12,459 bases of DNA, taken from assembly GCA_964621265.1 (NCBI GenBank), contig CAZULQ010000048.1, forward strand, positions 1 to 12,459, read 5' to 3'. Origin of the DNA: Porcipelethomonas sp964621265. GTDB lineage: Bacteria > Bacillota > Clostridia > Oscillospirales > Ruminococcaceae. The notes under the pieces were generated by a model. The model ran no database searches, was not told the DNA's origin, and saw only the letters and a list, made by a program, of their open reading frames with translations. Numbering within the stretch: the stretch's first letter is position 1; each line of letters starts with the position of its first letter. The translations under genes were made by a program, and so were the position numbers. Positions 1 through 6,425 of the stretch are shown here, piece after piece.

Positions 1-39
1 TATATAATATAGCTTTATATTATGTACACTATTATTTAT

Positions 40-69
40 ATTATACAATATTTTAATGCTAAAAATCAA
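40..69 (-). promoter_or_regulatory. Probable leftward sigma-A promoter for a gene outside the window
   Basis: Read on the minus strand, TTGATT (64-69) lies 18 bases from TATAAT (40-45). The -10 is embedded in the same 16 bases (38-53) that surround the -10 boxes at 2025-2030 and 7562-7567, which supports it as a real promoter. Its gene would lie left of base 1 and is not visible. The rest of 1-182 is AT-rich and shows no gene. Confidence 0.45.
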
Positions 70-182
70 GTATAATCGCGTATTTATTGGAAAAATCGAA
101 GAAATTTGACGCATAATTATATAACATAAATTATCACTATTATATAACTTTTGTTGAATATACAGATAAACTCTGCAAATTA

Positions 183-210
183 TTGACTTTCTGTAAAATT
201 ATGCTATAAT
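183..210 (+). promoter_or_regulatory. Sigma-A promoter with extended -10 for the membrane protein gene
   Basis: TTGACT at 183-188 and TATAAT at 205-210 are separated by 16 bases. A TGC just before the -10 gives an extended -10 element. Transcription would begin near 217, leaving a 5' leader of only about 20 bases before the ATG at 238. Confidence 0.75.
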
Positions 211-237
211 TGTTATGAAACAGAAAGGAATGAAATT

Positions 238-786
238 ATGGATAAAATGATTAATATGAAGAAAACCATGAGAAAAAAGGGTATTTTAATGTCTGTATTC
301 ATAGGTATGATTATGGGCGCTGTTTTCACAGTAATTGCACAGCTTAAAAACCAGCACACCATTATCCCTATGGGCATTGTTACAAGTATTGTTATAAGCG
401 CAGTACTCAGCCTTATAATCGGACTTATCATACCGATGAAAAAGGTTACAGACGCAATATGCAGAAAATTCGGCATTACTCCTGATAAAAAGCTGCCAAA
501 TGCAATTATAACAGCACTTGTCAGCGATATTATCTTTACACCGCTCAACTGCTGCGTTAACATGTGGTATGGAATGTCAATGGGACTTACCGATTTACCT
601 GATGACGTAACAAATATTTTCCAGAAAATGATTTACTGTGCAAAGCTGCCTGAATTCGTACCAGCATTACTTATGTCATTACTTACAAGTCTGATTGTGG
701 GATTTTTCCTTTGCATTCTTGTTTTACCTTTAATCAACAAGCTCACAGACAAGATTTGCGGTGTTCCGCCACGTCCAAAAATGTAA
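238..786 (+). CDS. Duplicated four-helix membrane protein of unknown function (DUF2798-like)
   Basis: The 182-residue product is strongly hydrophobic, with about four membrane segments near residues 15-35, 45-66, 88-106 and 142-166. It looks internally duplicated: residues 45-76 (hydrophobic helix, then IPMKKVTDAIC) resemble 142-174 (hydrophobic helix, then LPLINKLTDKIC). Each copy ends in a basic helix on what is probably the cytosolic side. This pattern recalls small DUF2798-type membrane proteins, but the assignment is from memory and no catalytic motif is visible. The ATG at 238 is preceded by AAAGGA at 224-229 with 8 bases of spacing; ATGs at 247 and 256 in the same frame fit the ribosome site less well. 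The gene is monocistronic, with its own promoter and terminator. Its function is unknown; it may be a small transporter or envelope protein. Confidence 0.75.
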   Translation: MDKMINMKKTMRKKGILMSVFIGMIMGAVFTVIAQLKNQHTIIPMGIVTSIVISAVLSLIIGLIIPMKKVTDAICRKFGITPDKKLPNAIITALVSDIIFTPLNCCVNMWYGMSMGLTDLPDDVTNIFQKMIYCAKLPEFVPALLMSLLTSLIVGFFLCILVLPLINKLTDKICGVPPRPKM

Positions 787-796
787 TATATTTTAT

Positions 797-824
797 AAAC
801 AGGCTTTTTATAGCCTGTTTTTTT
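797..824 (+). terminator. Rho-independent terminator after the membrane protein gene
   Basis: A perfect 9-bp stem pairs AAACAGGCT (797-805) with AGCCTGTTT (812-820) around a 6-base loop, and a run of seven T residues follows from 818. It begins 10 bases after the stop codon and separates this gene from tetR. Confidence 0.9.
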
Positions 825-834
825 ATTTGTCAAT

Positions 835-914
835 ATTGTTAAATAACATATCATTGTTAAATTTGCAACAAACTTTATGTTGCTTATTGTAGAAACATAC
901 AATAACTTGTTATT
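835..914 (+). promoter_or_regulatory. Candidate TetR operator repeats upstream of the tetR promoter
   Basis: Several symmetric elements precede the tetR -35 box. ATTGTTAAAT occurs twice (835-844 and 853-862), 18 bases apart. GCAACA (865-870) is inverted as TGTTGC (878-883). The palindrome AATAAC-TT-GTTATT (901-914) ends 3 bases before the -35. A weaker inverted repeat, TGTTA-AA-TAACA, covers 837-848. TetR-family repressors commonly bind palindromes near their own promoter, so autoregulation is a reasonable inference. Which element is the operator cannot be told from sequence alone. Confidence 0.4.
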
Positions 915-917
915 TAA

Positions 918-946
918 TTGACAAATTCTTCATTTTATACTATAAT
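918..946 (+). promoter_or_regulatory. Perfect-consensus sigma-A promoter of tetR
   Basis: TTGACA (918-923) and TATAAT (941-946) both match the consensus exactly, with 17 bases between them. An unregulated promoter this strong would be unusual for a repressor gene, so the palindromes just upstream probably matter. Confidence 0.85.
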
Positions 947-997
947 AGTAGAAGCAAAAGTAACTCATTTTAATGTTTGCAGTAAAGGGGAAACACA

Positions 998-1603
998 ATG
1001 GGCAAACTTGATATAAACAAAAAGAAAAAACATGACGCCCTTCTTGATTCAGCATATAATCTTTTTACAACAAAAGGCTTCAGTAAAACTTCGATTTCCG
1101 AAATTGTCAATAATGCACATGTAGCAAAAGGAACATTTTATCTTTATTTTGACGATAAGTTTGATTTAAAAGACAAGCTTACATCATTCAAATCAAAGCA
1201 GATTTTCAGAAAAGCTTTTGAAGACCTTGAAAGCAACATGCATCTCAGTTTTAATGACAGAGTAATCTTTGTTGTAGACAATATCATAAATCAGCTTTCA
1301 ACTGACAAGCGTCTGCTTGCATTTGTTGCAAAAAATCTCAGCTGGGGAGTTTTCAAAAGCGCTATTGACTTTGAAGACAAGTCAGACCAGATTAACGTAA
1401 GAAAAATTCTTGTTAATGCACCTGATACTCTCCGTGAACCGGAAATACTTCTTTTTATGATTGTTGAAATCATAAGCTCGGTTATTTATTCGTCGGTGCT
1501 TTATAATGAACCGAAAAAATTTGAAGAAATCAGACCTTTTCTTTATCAGTCAATAAGAAATATGGTCGATAACCATGTAAATGAATTTGAAGCTGTGTCA
1601 TAA
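998..1603 (+). CDS. TetR/AcrR-family transcriptional regulator
   Basis: The 201-residue product has the usual length and plan of a TetR-family repressor. An N-terminal helix (residues 10-28, ALLDSAYNLFTTKGF) leads into the helix-turn-helix at about 31-54, with TSISEIVNNAHVAKGTFYLYF as its recognition part. The rest is a variable, mostly helical ligand/dimer domain with no recognisable effector signature. The ATG at 998 follows AAGGGG at 985-990. The neighbouring membrane protein gene lies upstream on the same strand and is separated by a terminator, so the usual divergent target gene is missing. The target could be tetR itself, the gene at 238 or a distant gene. The ligand is unknown. Confidence 0.92.
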   Translation: MGKLDINKKKKHDALLDSAYNLFTTKGFSKTSISEIVNNAHVAKGTFYLYFDDKFDLKDKLTSFKSKQIFRKAFEDLESNMHLSFNDRVIFVVDNIINQLSTDKRLLAFVAKNLSWGVFKSAIDFEDKSDQINVRKILVNAPDTLREPEILLFMIVEIISSVIYSSVLYNEPKKFEEIRPFLYQSIRNMVDNHVNEFEAVS

Positions 1604-1623
1604 AAACACAGCTTTTTCTTTTT
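1590..1623 (+). terminator. Terminator overlapping the 3' end of tetR
   Basis: A 9-bp stem pairs AAGCTGTGT (1590-1598) with ACACAGCTT (1606-1614), followed by a T-rich run to about 1623. The 5' arm encodes the last residues of TetR and its stop codon TAA (1601-1603) falls in the loop, so coding end and terminator share sequence. Confidence 0.85.
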
Positions 1624-1630
1624 GAATATA

Positions 1631-1670
1631 AAACAAAAGCGGAAGAAACTCCCAAAAGAGAATCTTCCGC
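1631..1670 (-). terminator. Rho-independent terminator of rpmB (minus strand)
   Basis: On the minus strand the 8-bp stem GCGGAAGA (pairing 1663-1670 with 1639-1646) has an inner three-pair CTC/GAG extension and is followed by TTTTGTTT (complement of 1631-1638). It lies just past the rpmB stop and is distinct from the tetR terminator, so the two convergent genes are insulated from each other. Confidence 0.8.
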
Positions 1671-1695
1671 AATCTTTTTAACAGAAACTAATCTA

Positions 1696-1881
1696 TCAAG
1701 CTCTTTCAACCTTACCTGAACGCAGGCATCTTGAACAAGCGTAGATATGACAAGGGGTACCCTTAACAATAGCTTTAACACGCTTTACATTAGGCTTCCA
1801 TGTTCTGTTTGTTCTTCTGTGTGAGTGAGATACCTTGATACCAAATGTAACACCCTTACCGCAGATTTCACACTTTGCCAT
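1696..1881 (-). CDS. rpmB: 50S ribosomal protein L28
   Basis: The 61-residue product starts MAKCEICGKG and is basic throughout, with the family's HSHRRTNRTWKPNV segment at residues 18-32. L28 is a component of the large ribosomal subunit. Cysteine pairs C4/C7 and C49/C52 form the zinc-ribbon (C+) version of L28. A longer reading from 1911 would add ten residues, but the ATG at 1881 gives the expected N-terminus and is preceded on the minus strand by AAAGGAGGTG (1888-1897), a near-perfect ribosome site that would lie inside the longer reading. The gene is monocistronic, with its own promoter and terminator, and converges on tetR, as is common for rpmB in Firmicutes. Confidence 0.97.
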   Translation of the reverse strand: MAKCEICGKGVTFGIKVSHSHRRTNRTWKPNVKRVKAIVKGTPCHIYACSRCLRSGKVERA

Positions 1882-1926
1882 TGACTGCACCTCCTTTAAA
1901 TTTACTTGCATATAGTCAACTATTAC

Positions 1927-1955
1927 ATTTTAGCAGATATTGAAGAAAAAATCAA
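1927..1955 (-). promoter_or_regulatory. Sigma-A promoter of rpmB (minus strand)
   Basis: Read on the minus strand, TTGATT (1950-1955) and TAAAAT (1927-1932) are 17 bases apart, and TGC directly before the -10 makes it an extended -10 promoter. The leader to the rpmB ATG is about 40 bases. I see no room for an L28 autoregulatory structure. Confidence 0.65.
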
Positions 1956-2001
1956 GTACTTTTTGAAAAAAAGATGAATTTTTTTTAATTTCCCATAAGA
2001 C

Positions 2002-2030
2002 TTGAAAAAATCAGTGAAATATTGTATAAT
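2002..2030 (+). promoter_or_regulatory. Sigma-A promoter of the M50 protease-scpAB run
   Basis: TTGAAA (2002-2007) and TATAAT (2025-2030) are 17 bases apart. The -10 sits in the 16-base sequence AAATATTGTATAATAT (2017-2032), which also occurs at 7554-7569 and, inverted, at 38-53. A second overlapping TATAAT at 2030-2035 has poorer spacing. This is the only convincing sigma-A promoter I found ahead of the genes up to 7534. Confidence 0.75.
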
Positions 2031-2070
2031 ATAATTTGATTATATTGATAGAAGGAAAGGTGCTGATTTT

Positions 2071-2757
2071 ATGGGTTTATTATCTATTGAGCCTTATGAA
2101 CTCATCGCAAAGCTGATGATTATTTTTCTTGTTCTTCCTATTCACGAGTTTGCCCACGCATGGGCGGCGCACAAGCTTGGTGATACAACCGCCGCATACT
2201 CGGGGCGTCTTACAATCAATCCGCTTGCACACATTGACATTATAGGCGCAATATGCCTTATACTGACACCTTTCGGCTGGGCAAAGCCTGTTCCTATAAA
2301 TCCGAACAAATTCAAGAATCCAAGAGCAGGTATGGCTATTTCAGCGGCAGCAGGTCCGATTTCAAACCTTTTATTCGCGCTTGTTGCTTTTATACCTTAC
2401 AGAATTATAGAAACATATCTTACTGATATTGAATTTTATCTGTCAACCTCGGAACAGACCTATGAAACACTCAGCGTTATACTTCAGATACTTGCATTCT
2501 TCGTTTCTGTAAACATTGGTCTTGCGATTTTTAATCTTATCCCCTTCCCTCCGCTTGACGGTTCAAAGGTTCTCAGCTTTTTTGTAGGACCAAAGTTTGA
2601 CAGATTCATTTATCAGAACCAGATGGTAGTTCAGCTTGGCTTTATGGTTGTAATTCTTTCGGGAATACTCGACAGACCGCTGAGTTTCATTGGTGGATTT
2701 GTTATTGACTTTCTTTATCTGATTACAGATTTTATTCCAAAATTAATAGGAGTGTAA
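2071..2757 (+). CDS. Site-2 protease family membrane metalloprotease (peptidase M50)
   Basis: The 228-residue product is a polytopic membrane protein carrying both active-site motifs of M50/S2P proteases. HEFAH at residues 25-29 supplies zinc ligands H25 and H29 and the catalytic Glu26. NLIPFPPLDG at 155-164 supplies the third ligand, Asp163. Membrane segments surround these motifs, and the GPISNLLFALVAF helix (95-107) is also typical. The small size and lack of a PDZ domain place it with the compact YwhC-like clostridial proteins rather than RseP or SpoIVFB. Substrate and cleavage role are unknown. An AAGG-type ribosome site ends about 10 bases before the ATG. scpA follows after 3 bases, so the two genes are cotranscribed; that pairing is common in Clostridia. 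Confidence 0.9.
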   Translation: MGLLSIEPYELIAKLMIIFLVLPIHEFAHAWAAHKLGDTTAAYSGRLTINPLAHIDIIGAICLILTPFGWAKPVPINPNKFKNPRAGMAISAAAGPISNLLFALVAFIPYRIIETYLTDIEFYLSTSEQTYETLSVILQILAFFVSVNIGLAIFNLIPFPPLDGSKVLSFFVGPKFDRFIYQNQMVVQLGFMVVILSGILDRPLSFIGGFVIDFLYLITDFIPKLIGV

Positions 2758-2760
2758 AAA

Positions 2761-3480
2761 TTGGAGACAATATCCTTTAAGCTGGACGTTTTTGAAGGTC
2801 CGCTTGACCTTATGCTTCATCTTATTTCAAAGCATAAGCTTAATATTAATGATATTGAAATATCAAAGCTGCTCGAGCAGTATCTTCTGTATATTGAACA
2901 GGCAAAGGAACAGGACCTGGAGCTTGCAGGAGAATTTCTCGAAATGGCGGCAAGACTTATTTATATAAAAACAGTTTCGCTTCTGCCAAAGCCGTCTGAG
3001 GCTGAAGAAATCAAAAAAGAGCTTCAGGGAGCACTTATTGAGTACTCTCTTTGCAAAAAAGCGGCTGAACGCCTGAAAAATTCTTTCTGCGGCTTTGATG
3101 TATTTGTAAGAGAGCCTGCAAAAATAAAGGTTGACAGCGTCTATAAGCTCAGGCACGACCCAAAAGAGCTTGTAACTGCTATGCTTAATATGAATGTAAA
3201 GAAATCAGACATTCTGCGTCATGCAAACGAAAAGAAAATCAACGCTGTTGTACAGCAAAAGGTTGTATCTGTTATTTCAAAGGTTATTTTCGTGCTGAAA
3301 AACCTTTACAAAACAGGTACAGCACGAATCGACAGAATTTTTGACGGCATGACAGGACGTTCGGAAAGAGTTGCAACATTTCTTGCAATTTTAGAGCTTA
3401 CAAAATCAGGCAGAATCATGATAAGTGATGACAATACGGAAATTTTCTTTAAAAGGGTGAGAAATAATGCAGTTAAATGA
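2761..3480 (+). CDS. scpA: Segregation and condensation protein A (kleisin of SMC complex)
   Basis: ScpA is the kleisin that bridges the SMC dimer heads and binds ScpB in the cytoplasmic condensin. The 239-residue length is normal. The N-terminal SMC-neck-binding region carries the signature FEGPLDLMLHLI at residues 11-22, followed by the LAGEFLEMAARLIYIKT helix. The C-terminal winged-helix domain (about 160-239) includes RSERVATFLAILEL. The start is TTG at 2761, chosen because AGGAG at 2748-2752 sits 8 bases before it and the encoded N-terminus matches the family; the first ATG in frame would cut into the signature. The ribosome site overlaps the end of the upstream protease gene. The scpB start overlaps this gene by 14 bases, implying translational coupling of the two complex partners. 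Confidence 0.95.
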   Translation: METISFKLDVFEGPLDLMLHLISKHKLNINDIEISKLLEQYLLYIEQAKEQDLELAGEFLEMAARLIYIKTVSLLPKPSEAEEIKKELQGALIEYSLCKKAAERLKNSFCGFDVFVREPAKIKVDSVYKLRHDPKELVTAMLNMNVKKSDILRHANEKKINAVVQQKVVSVISKVIFVLKNLYKTGTARIDRIFDGMTGRSERVATFLAILELTKSGRIMISDDNTEIFFKRVRNNAVK

Positions 3481-4033
3481 AAAACTCGGTGCAATTGAGG
3501 CAATACTCTTTTCATCGGGCGAACCGGTTGATGAAATAAAGCTTGCTGAGGCGGCTGAAATCAATAAATCCGAGACCGCTTCGCTTATCAAAGCACTTAA
3601 CGACCGATACGCTGACTACGACGGCGGCTTTGAAATACTGAAATTCGGAAACAGATATCAGATATGTACAAGAAAAAAGTACGCTGACTACGTTAAAAGT
3701 GCTATGGAAAGCAAAAAGCAGACTCCCCTCTCTCAGGCTGCGCTCGAAGCCCTTACTATTATAGCGTATAACCAGCCTGTGAGCAAAAGCTTCGTCGAAA
3801 GCGTCAGAGGTGTTGACAGTTCCTCGGTTGTCAATACCCTTGTTGATAAGGGATTACTTGAAGAGGACGGCAGACTTGACGTTCCGGGACACCCTGTTGC
3901 ATACCGCACAACCGATACATTCCTGAGAAGCTTCGGGCTTTCGTCACTTGACGAGCTCCCTCCGCTTTATGAAGATGAGTCAGACAAGCAGACATCAATG
4001 CTTGATGATGAGGATAATGATATCGGAGAATAA
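3467..4033 (+). CDS. scpB: Segregation and condensation protein B
   Basis: ScpB dimers bind the middle of ScpA and complete the SMC-ScpAB complex that organises origins and chromosome arms. The 188-residue product shows the family pattern: an N-terminal winged helix with AIEAILFSSGEPV (residues 9-21), then a second winged helix containing PLSQAALEALTIIAYNQPVSKSFVESVRG-type sequence from about residue 87 and a GHPVAYRTTDTFLRSFGL segment near 141. The C-terminal tail from about 163 is acidic and probably disordered. The gene starts within scpA, with an AGGGTGAG ribosome site close before the ATG at 3467. Length and motifs are intact. Confidence 0.95.
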   Translation: MQLNEKLGAIEAILFSSGEPVDEIKLAEAAEINKSETASLIKALNDRYADYDGGFEILKFGNRYQICTRKKYADYVKSAMESKKQTPLSQAALEALTIIAYNQPVSKSFVESVRGVDSSSVVNTLVDKGLLEEDGRLDVPGHPVAYRTTDTFLRSFGLSSLDELPPLYEDESDKQTSMLDDEDNDIGE

Positions 4034-4055
4034 ATTTTACTGAAAGGAGAACTGT

Positions 4056-4718
4056 ATGACAGCACTTATTATAATTCTTGCAATTATATTGTTTTTTGCT
4101 ATCCTACTTAATATTCCTTTCAGAATTTTTGTTTCCTATCTGGACAAAACACCTGATATTTATGTAAAGTATCTTTTTTTCAGAAAAACAATACTTCCAA
4201 AGGCTGAAAAAGAAAAAAAGAAAAAAGACAAGCCTGAAAAAAAGTCTAAAAAGGATAAAAAAGAAGAAAAATCTGATGACGCCACTGAGGAAAAGACGAA
4301 AAAGGGCATAATGCCCGAGAAGACAAGTGAACGCATTCAGTTTATCATAAATATCCTCAAAGCGTCAGGCAAGGCACTCAGAGCAATCACCAAACGAATC
4401 AAAGTAAGAAAACTCTGTGTAGACATTGATATTTCAGATGAAGACGCATGCGACTGCGCTGTGAAATTCGGCAGAATGAATATGGCTGTATGGAATATCT
4501 ACTCTTTTGCTTCACAGTTTCTGAGCATTAAAAAAGACCATATCAGAATAAATTGCGTATATAACAAGCCTGAAAGCGTCTATAACTTCAGTTTAATTGT
4601 GAAAGTTACGCCTGCGGCGGCAATTTTAACAGCATTTGCTTTTATTTTCAGTTTTCTGGTAAATACTATTAAAGGAAAATTAAAGGCAAAAAAGAACAAA
4701 TTACAGGAAAGTCAATAG
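4056..4718 (+). CDS. DUF2953-type membrane protein with Lys/Glu-rich insert
   Basis: The 220-residue product begins with a membrane segment (residues 2-19) and has a second at 184-204. Between them is a highly charged, Lys-dominated stretch (49-84) that is probably disordered or coiled. The segment DACDCAVKFGRMNMAVWNIY (131-150) resembles the conserved core of DUF2953 proteins, where an alpha/beta segment of the type xxCAxxYGxxxAxxW is typical. DUF2953 genes sit next to scpAB, ytfJ and dac genes in many clostridial genomes, which suggests a link to the envelope or sporulation, but no biochemical role is established that I know of. AAAGGAG ends about 8 bases before the ATG, and the gene follows scpB by 22 bases. 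Family call from motif and context. Confidence 0.75.
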   Translation: MTALIIILAIILFFAILLNIPFRIFVSYLDKTPDIYVKYLFFRKTILPKAEKEKKKKDKPEKKSKKDKKEEKSDDATEEKTKKGIMPEKTSERIQFIINILKASGKALRAITKRIKVRKLCVDIDISDEDACDCAVKFGRMNMAVWNIYSFASQFLSIKKDHIRINCVYNKPESVYNFSLIVKVTPAAAILTAFAFIFSFLVNTIKGKLKAKKNKLQESQ

Positions 4719-4789
4719 AGCAGTAAACTCTGCTTGGAATATAAAAATCGGGCAACCGTTCGCCTGAAGAAACGGCGCACTTTTGTGCG
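4719..4789 (+). promoter_or_regulatory. Three consecutive hairpins in the leader of ytfJ
   Basis: The 85-base gap between the DUF2953 gene and ytfJ is filled with small stems: AGCAG/CTGCT (4719-4723 with 4730-4734), CCGTT/AACGG (4756-4760 with 4771-4775) and CGCAC/GTGCG (4776-4780 with 4785-4789, TTTT loop). The last two are directly abutting. No T-run follows, so these are not terminators. They lie directly before the ribosome site GGAG (4794-4797) and could tune ytfJ translation or mark mRNA processing. No known riboswitch is recognised. Confidence 0.4.
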
Positions 4790-4803
4790 GAATGGAGAAT
4801 ATT

Positions 4804-5190
4804 ATGAGCGAAAAGCACACACTTGGCGATATCATGGGCATTACCATGGACAAGCTTAAGGAAATGGTTGACGTTAACACTATCGTCGGTGAACCTATGA
4901 AAATTGACGAAAACACTACTGTTATTCCGATTTCAAAGGTTTCATTCGGATTTGCATCGGGTGGTTCTGACCTTCCTTCACAAAAGCCAAAGGACTTTTT
5001 CGGTGGCGGTGCAGGTGCAGGCGTTTCAATTCAGCCACTTGGCTTTATGGTTATTACAAATGGCGAAGCCAAGCTTATGCAGATGTCTGTTAACTCAGCA
5101 ACACCTAATGCAATCGTAAATCTTATCCCTGAGGTTGTAGATAAAATTTCAGGAATGATTGGCAAAAATAAAAATAAGGACGAAGAATAA
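4804..5190 (+). CDS. ytfJ: GerW/YtfJ-family sporulation protein
   Basis: The product is 128 residues. Family features are an N-terminal segment of the type LGDIMGITMDKLKEMVDVNTIVGEP, the beta region IPISKVSFGFASGGSD (41-56), the glycine-rich FFGGGAGAGVSIQPLGFMVI (65-84) and a C-terminal amphipathic helix. In Bacillus, YtfJ/GerW is made in the forespore and is needed for normal germination; its biochemical activity is unknown. The ATG at 4804 is chosen because GGAG (4794-4797) lies 6 bases upstream. A reading from TTG at 4783 would put the ribosome site inside the gene. The presence of this gene points to a spore former or a recent descendant of one, though non-sporulating clostridia also keep it. 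No forespore sigma-factor promoter was convincing. Confidence 0.88.
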   Translation: MSEKHTLGDIMGITMDKLKEMVDVNTIVGEPMKIDENTTVIPISKVSFGFASGGSDLPSQKPKDFFGGGAGAGVSIQPLGFMVITNGEAKLMQMSVNSATPNAIVNLIPEVVDKISGMIGKNKNKDEE

Positions 5191-5271
5191 CAGGGACTGT
5201 CCTATTTTAAAGCTTCACTTCATATCATAAAGCATGGATTTATTTCCTGGTTATGAATGGAGTGATGTTCA

Positions 5272-6411
5272 ATGAAAAAAATCTTATCTGTAATTTCCGC
5301 CGCCGTTATTATTACGGCAGCACTCCCTCTTTCGGTTGATGCCGAAAAAAACATGCCCGAAGTTTCGGCGAAGGCATGTGTACTTATAGAAGAAAAAACA
5401 GGCAGAATAATTTTTGAGAAAAATGCGTCGGAAAAGCTTCCTATGGCAAGCACAACAAAAATTATGACGACGCTCCTCTGCCTTGAAAGCGGCAATCTTG
5501 ATGATGAGTTTGTCGTTGACAGCGAAGCTATAAAGGTCGAGGGCTCTTCAATGGGACTTGTCGAGGGAGACGTTGTAACAAAGCGTGCCCTTTGCTATGG
5601 AATGCTTTTGCCGTCGGGAAATGATGCTGCGAACGTTGTCGCAGTAAAACTTGCAGGCTCGGTTGATAACTTTGCTGACATGATGAACGAGCGTGCAGCA
5701 CAAATCGGTATGACAAGAACGTGTTTTGTAACACCGTCGGGACTTCACGCCGAGGGACACGGTTCAAGCGCATTTGATATGGCGCTCCTTGCAAGAGAAG
5801 CGTTGAGAAACCCCGAATTTGCAGAAATCTGTTCGCAGTCAAGCGCTAAGGTGCATTTCGGAAATCCGCCCTATGACAGATGGCTTGAAAATTCAAACAA
5901 GCTTCTTAAAACCTGTGATGGAGTAAAGGGCGTCAAGACGGGCTTTACCGATGAAGCGGGACGCTGTCTTGTTTCGGCATGCGAAAGAGACGATTTATCG
6001 CTCATCTGTGTCACGCTCAATGACAAAAACGACTGGGCTGACCATAGTGCACTTTATGATTATGGCTTTTCAGAGCTTAAGAAATCAGAGCTTTTCTCTG
6101 AGGAAATTATGCATATTGAAGTTGCAGGCGGTACAGAAAAAACAATCCCCGTTAAAGCAGACGGAAAAATCATCATCGGCACTGATGGTATGACAGAAAA
6201 TCGTATTACAACTGAAATATCTGTTTCTCCGTTTGTATATGCACCTGTAAATATCGGTGATGAAATAGGAAAACTCACTTATTACTATGACGGAGGATAT
6301 ATTGACAGTCTGCCCATGAAAGCTATGAAAACCGTAGAGTACAAGGAAAATACAGAAAAGAATAAAGAAAAATCAGTATGGGAGAAAATCAAAGCTTTTC
6401 TCTTTAATTAA
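5272..6411 (+). CDS. dacF: D-alanyl-D-alanine carboxypeptidase (peptidase S11, DacF/DacB-like)
   Basis: This exported penicillin-binding protein removes the terminal D-Ala from peptidoglycan pentapeptides. All three active-site motifs are present: STTK (residues 60-63, nucleophile Ser60), SGN (115-117) and KTG (222-224). A signal peptide covers about residues 1-24, with likely cleavage after VDA. The catalytic domain ends near 265, a beta-rich C-terminal domain follows, and the tail (about 365-379, WEKIKAFLFN) is amphipathic, as in carboxypeptidases that peripherally anchor to the membrane. The 379-residue length is typical. GGAG (5259-5262) lies 9 bases before the ATG. It follows ytfJ by 81 bases and precedes rluB by 14. 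The location matches the spore-cortex dac genes of Firmicutes; whether it acts in growth or sporulation is not shown. The gene symbol is by similarity only. Confidence 0.92.
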   Translation: MKKILSVISAAVIITAALPLSVDAEKNMPEVSAKACVLIEEKTGRIIFEKNASEKLPMASTTKIMTTLLCLESGNLDDEFVVDSEAIKVEGSSMGLVEGDVVTKRALCYGMLLPSGNDAANVVAVKLAGSVDNFADMMNERAAQIGMTRTCFVTPSGLHAEGHGSSAFDMALLAREALRNPEFAEICSQSSAKVHFGNPPYDRWLENSNKLLKTCDGVKGVKTGFTDEAGRCLVSACERDDLSLICVTLNDKNDWADHSALYDYGFSELKKSELFSEEIMHIEVAGGTEKTIPVKADGKIIIGTDGMTENRITTEISVSPFVYAPVNIGDEIGKLTYYYDGGYIDSLPMKAMKTVEYKENTEKNKEKSVWEKIKAFLFN

Positions 6412-6425
6412 ATGGGAGATTTAAT

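Noticed and set aside
1..10. The 10 bases at the left edge (TATATAATAT) are identical to the last 10 bases of the window (12450-12459), hinting at a circular molecule or attachment site.
   Set aside because: Ten AT-only bases in AT-rich promoter DNA can match by chance, and the gene content is ordinary chromosomal housekeeping.
116..148. Direct repeat ATTATATAAC (116-125 and 139-148) upstream of the first gene.
   Set aside because: The copies are AT-only apart from one base, in a very AT-rich spacer, with no symmetry and no fixed relation to the promoter at 183-210.
4745..4795. Possible cyclic-di-GMP riboswitch before ytfJ, because GGGCAACCG resembles part of that class.
   Set aside because: The tetraloop-receptor arrangement and the conserved GACGCAAAGCC-type strand are absent and the stems are too short.
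5191..5271. Terminator or forespore-type promoter in the gap between ytfJ and dac.
   Set aside because: AGGGAC...GTCCT cannot form a stable stem with an adequate loop, and no -35/-10 pair for sigma-A, F or G was convincing.
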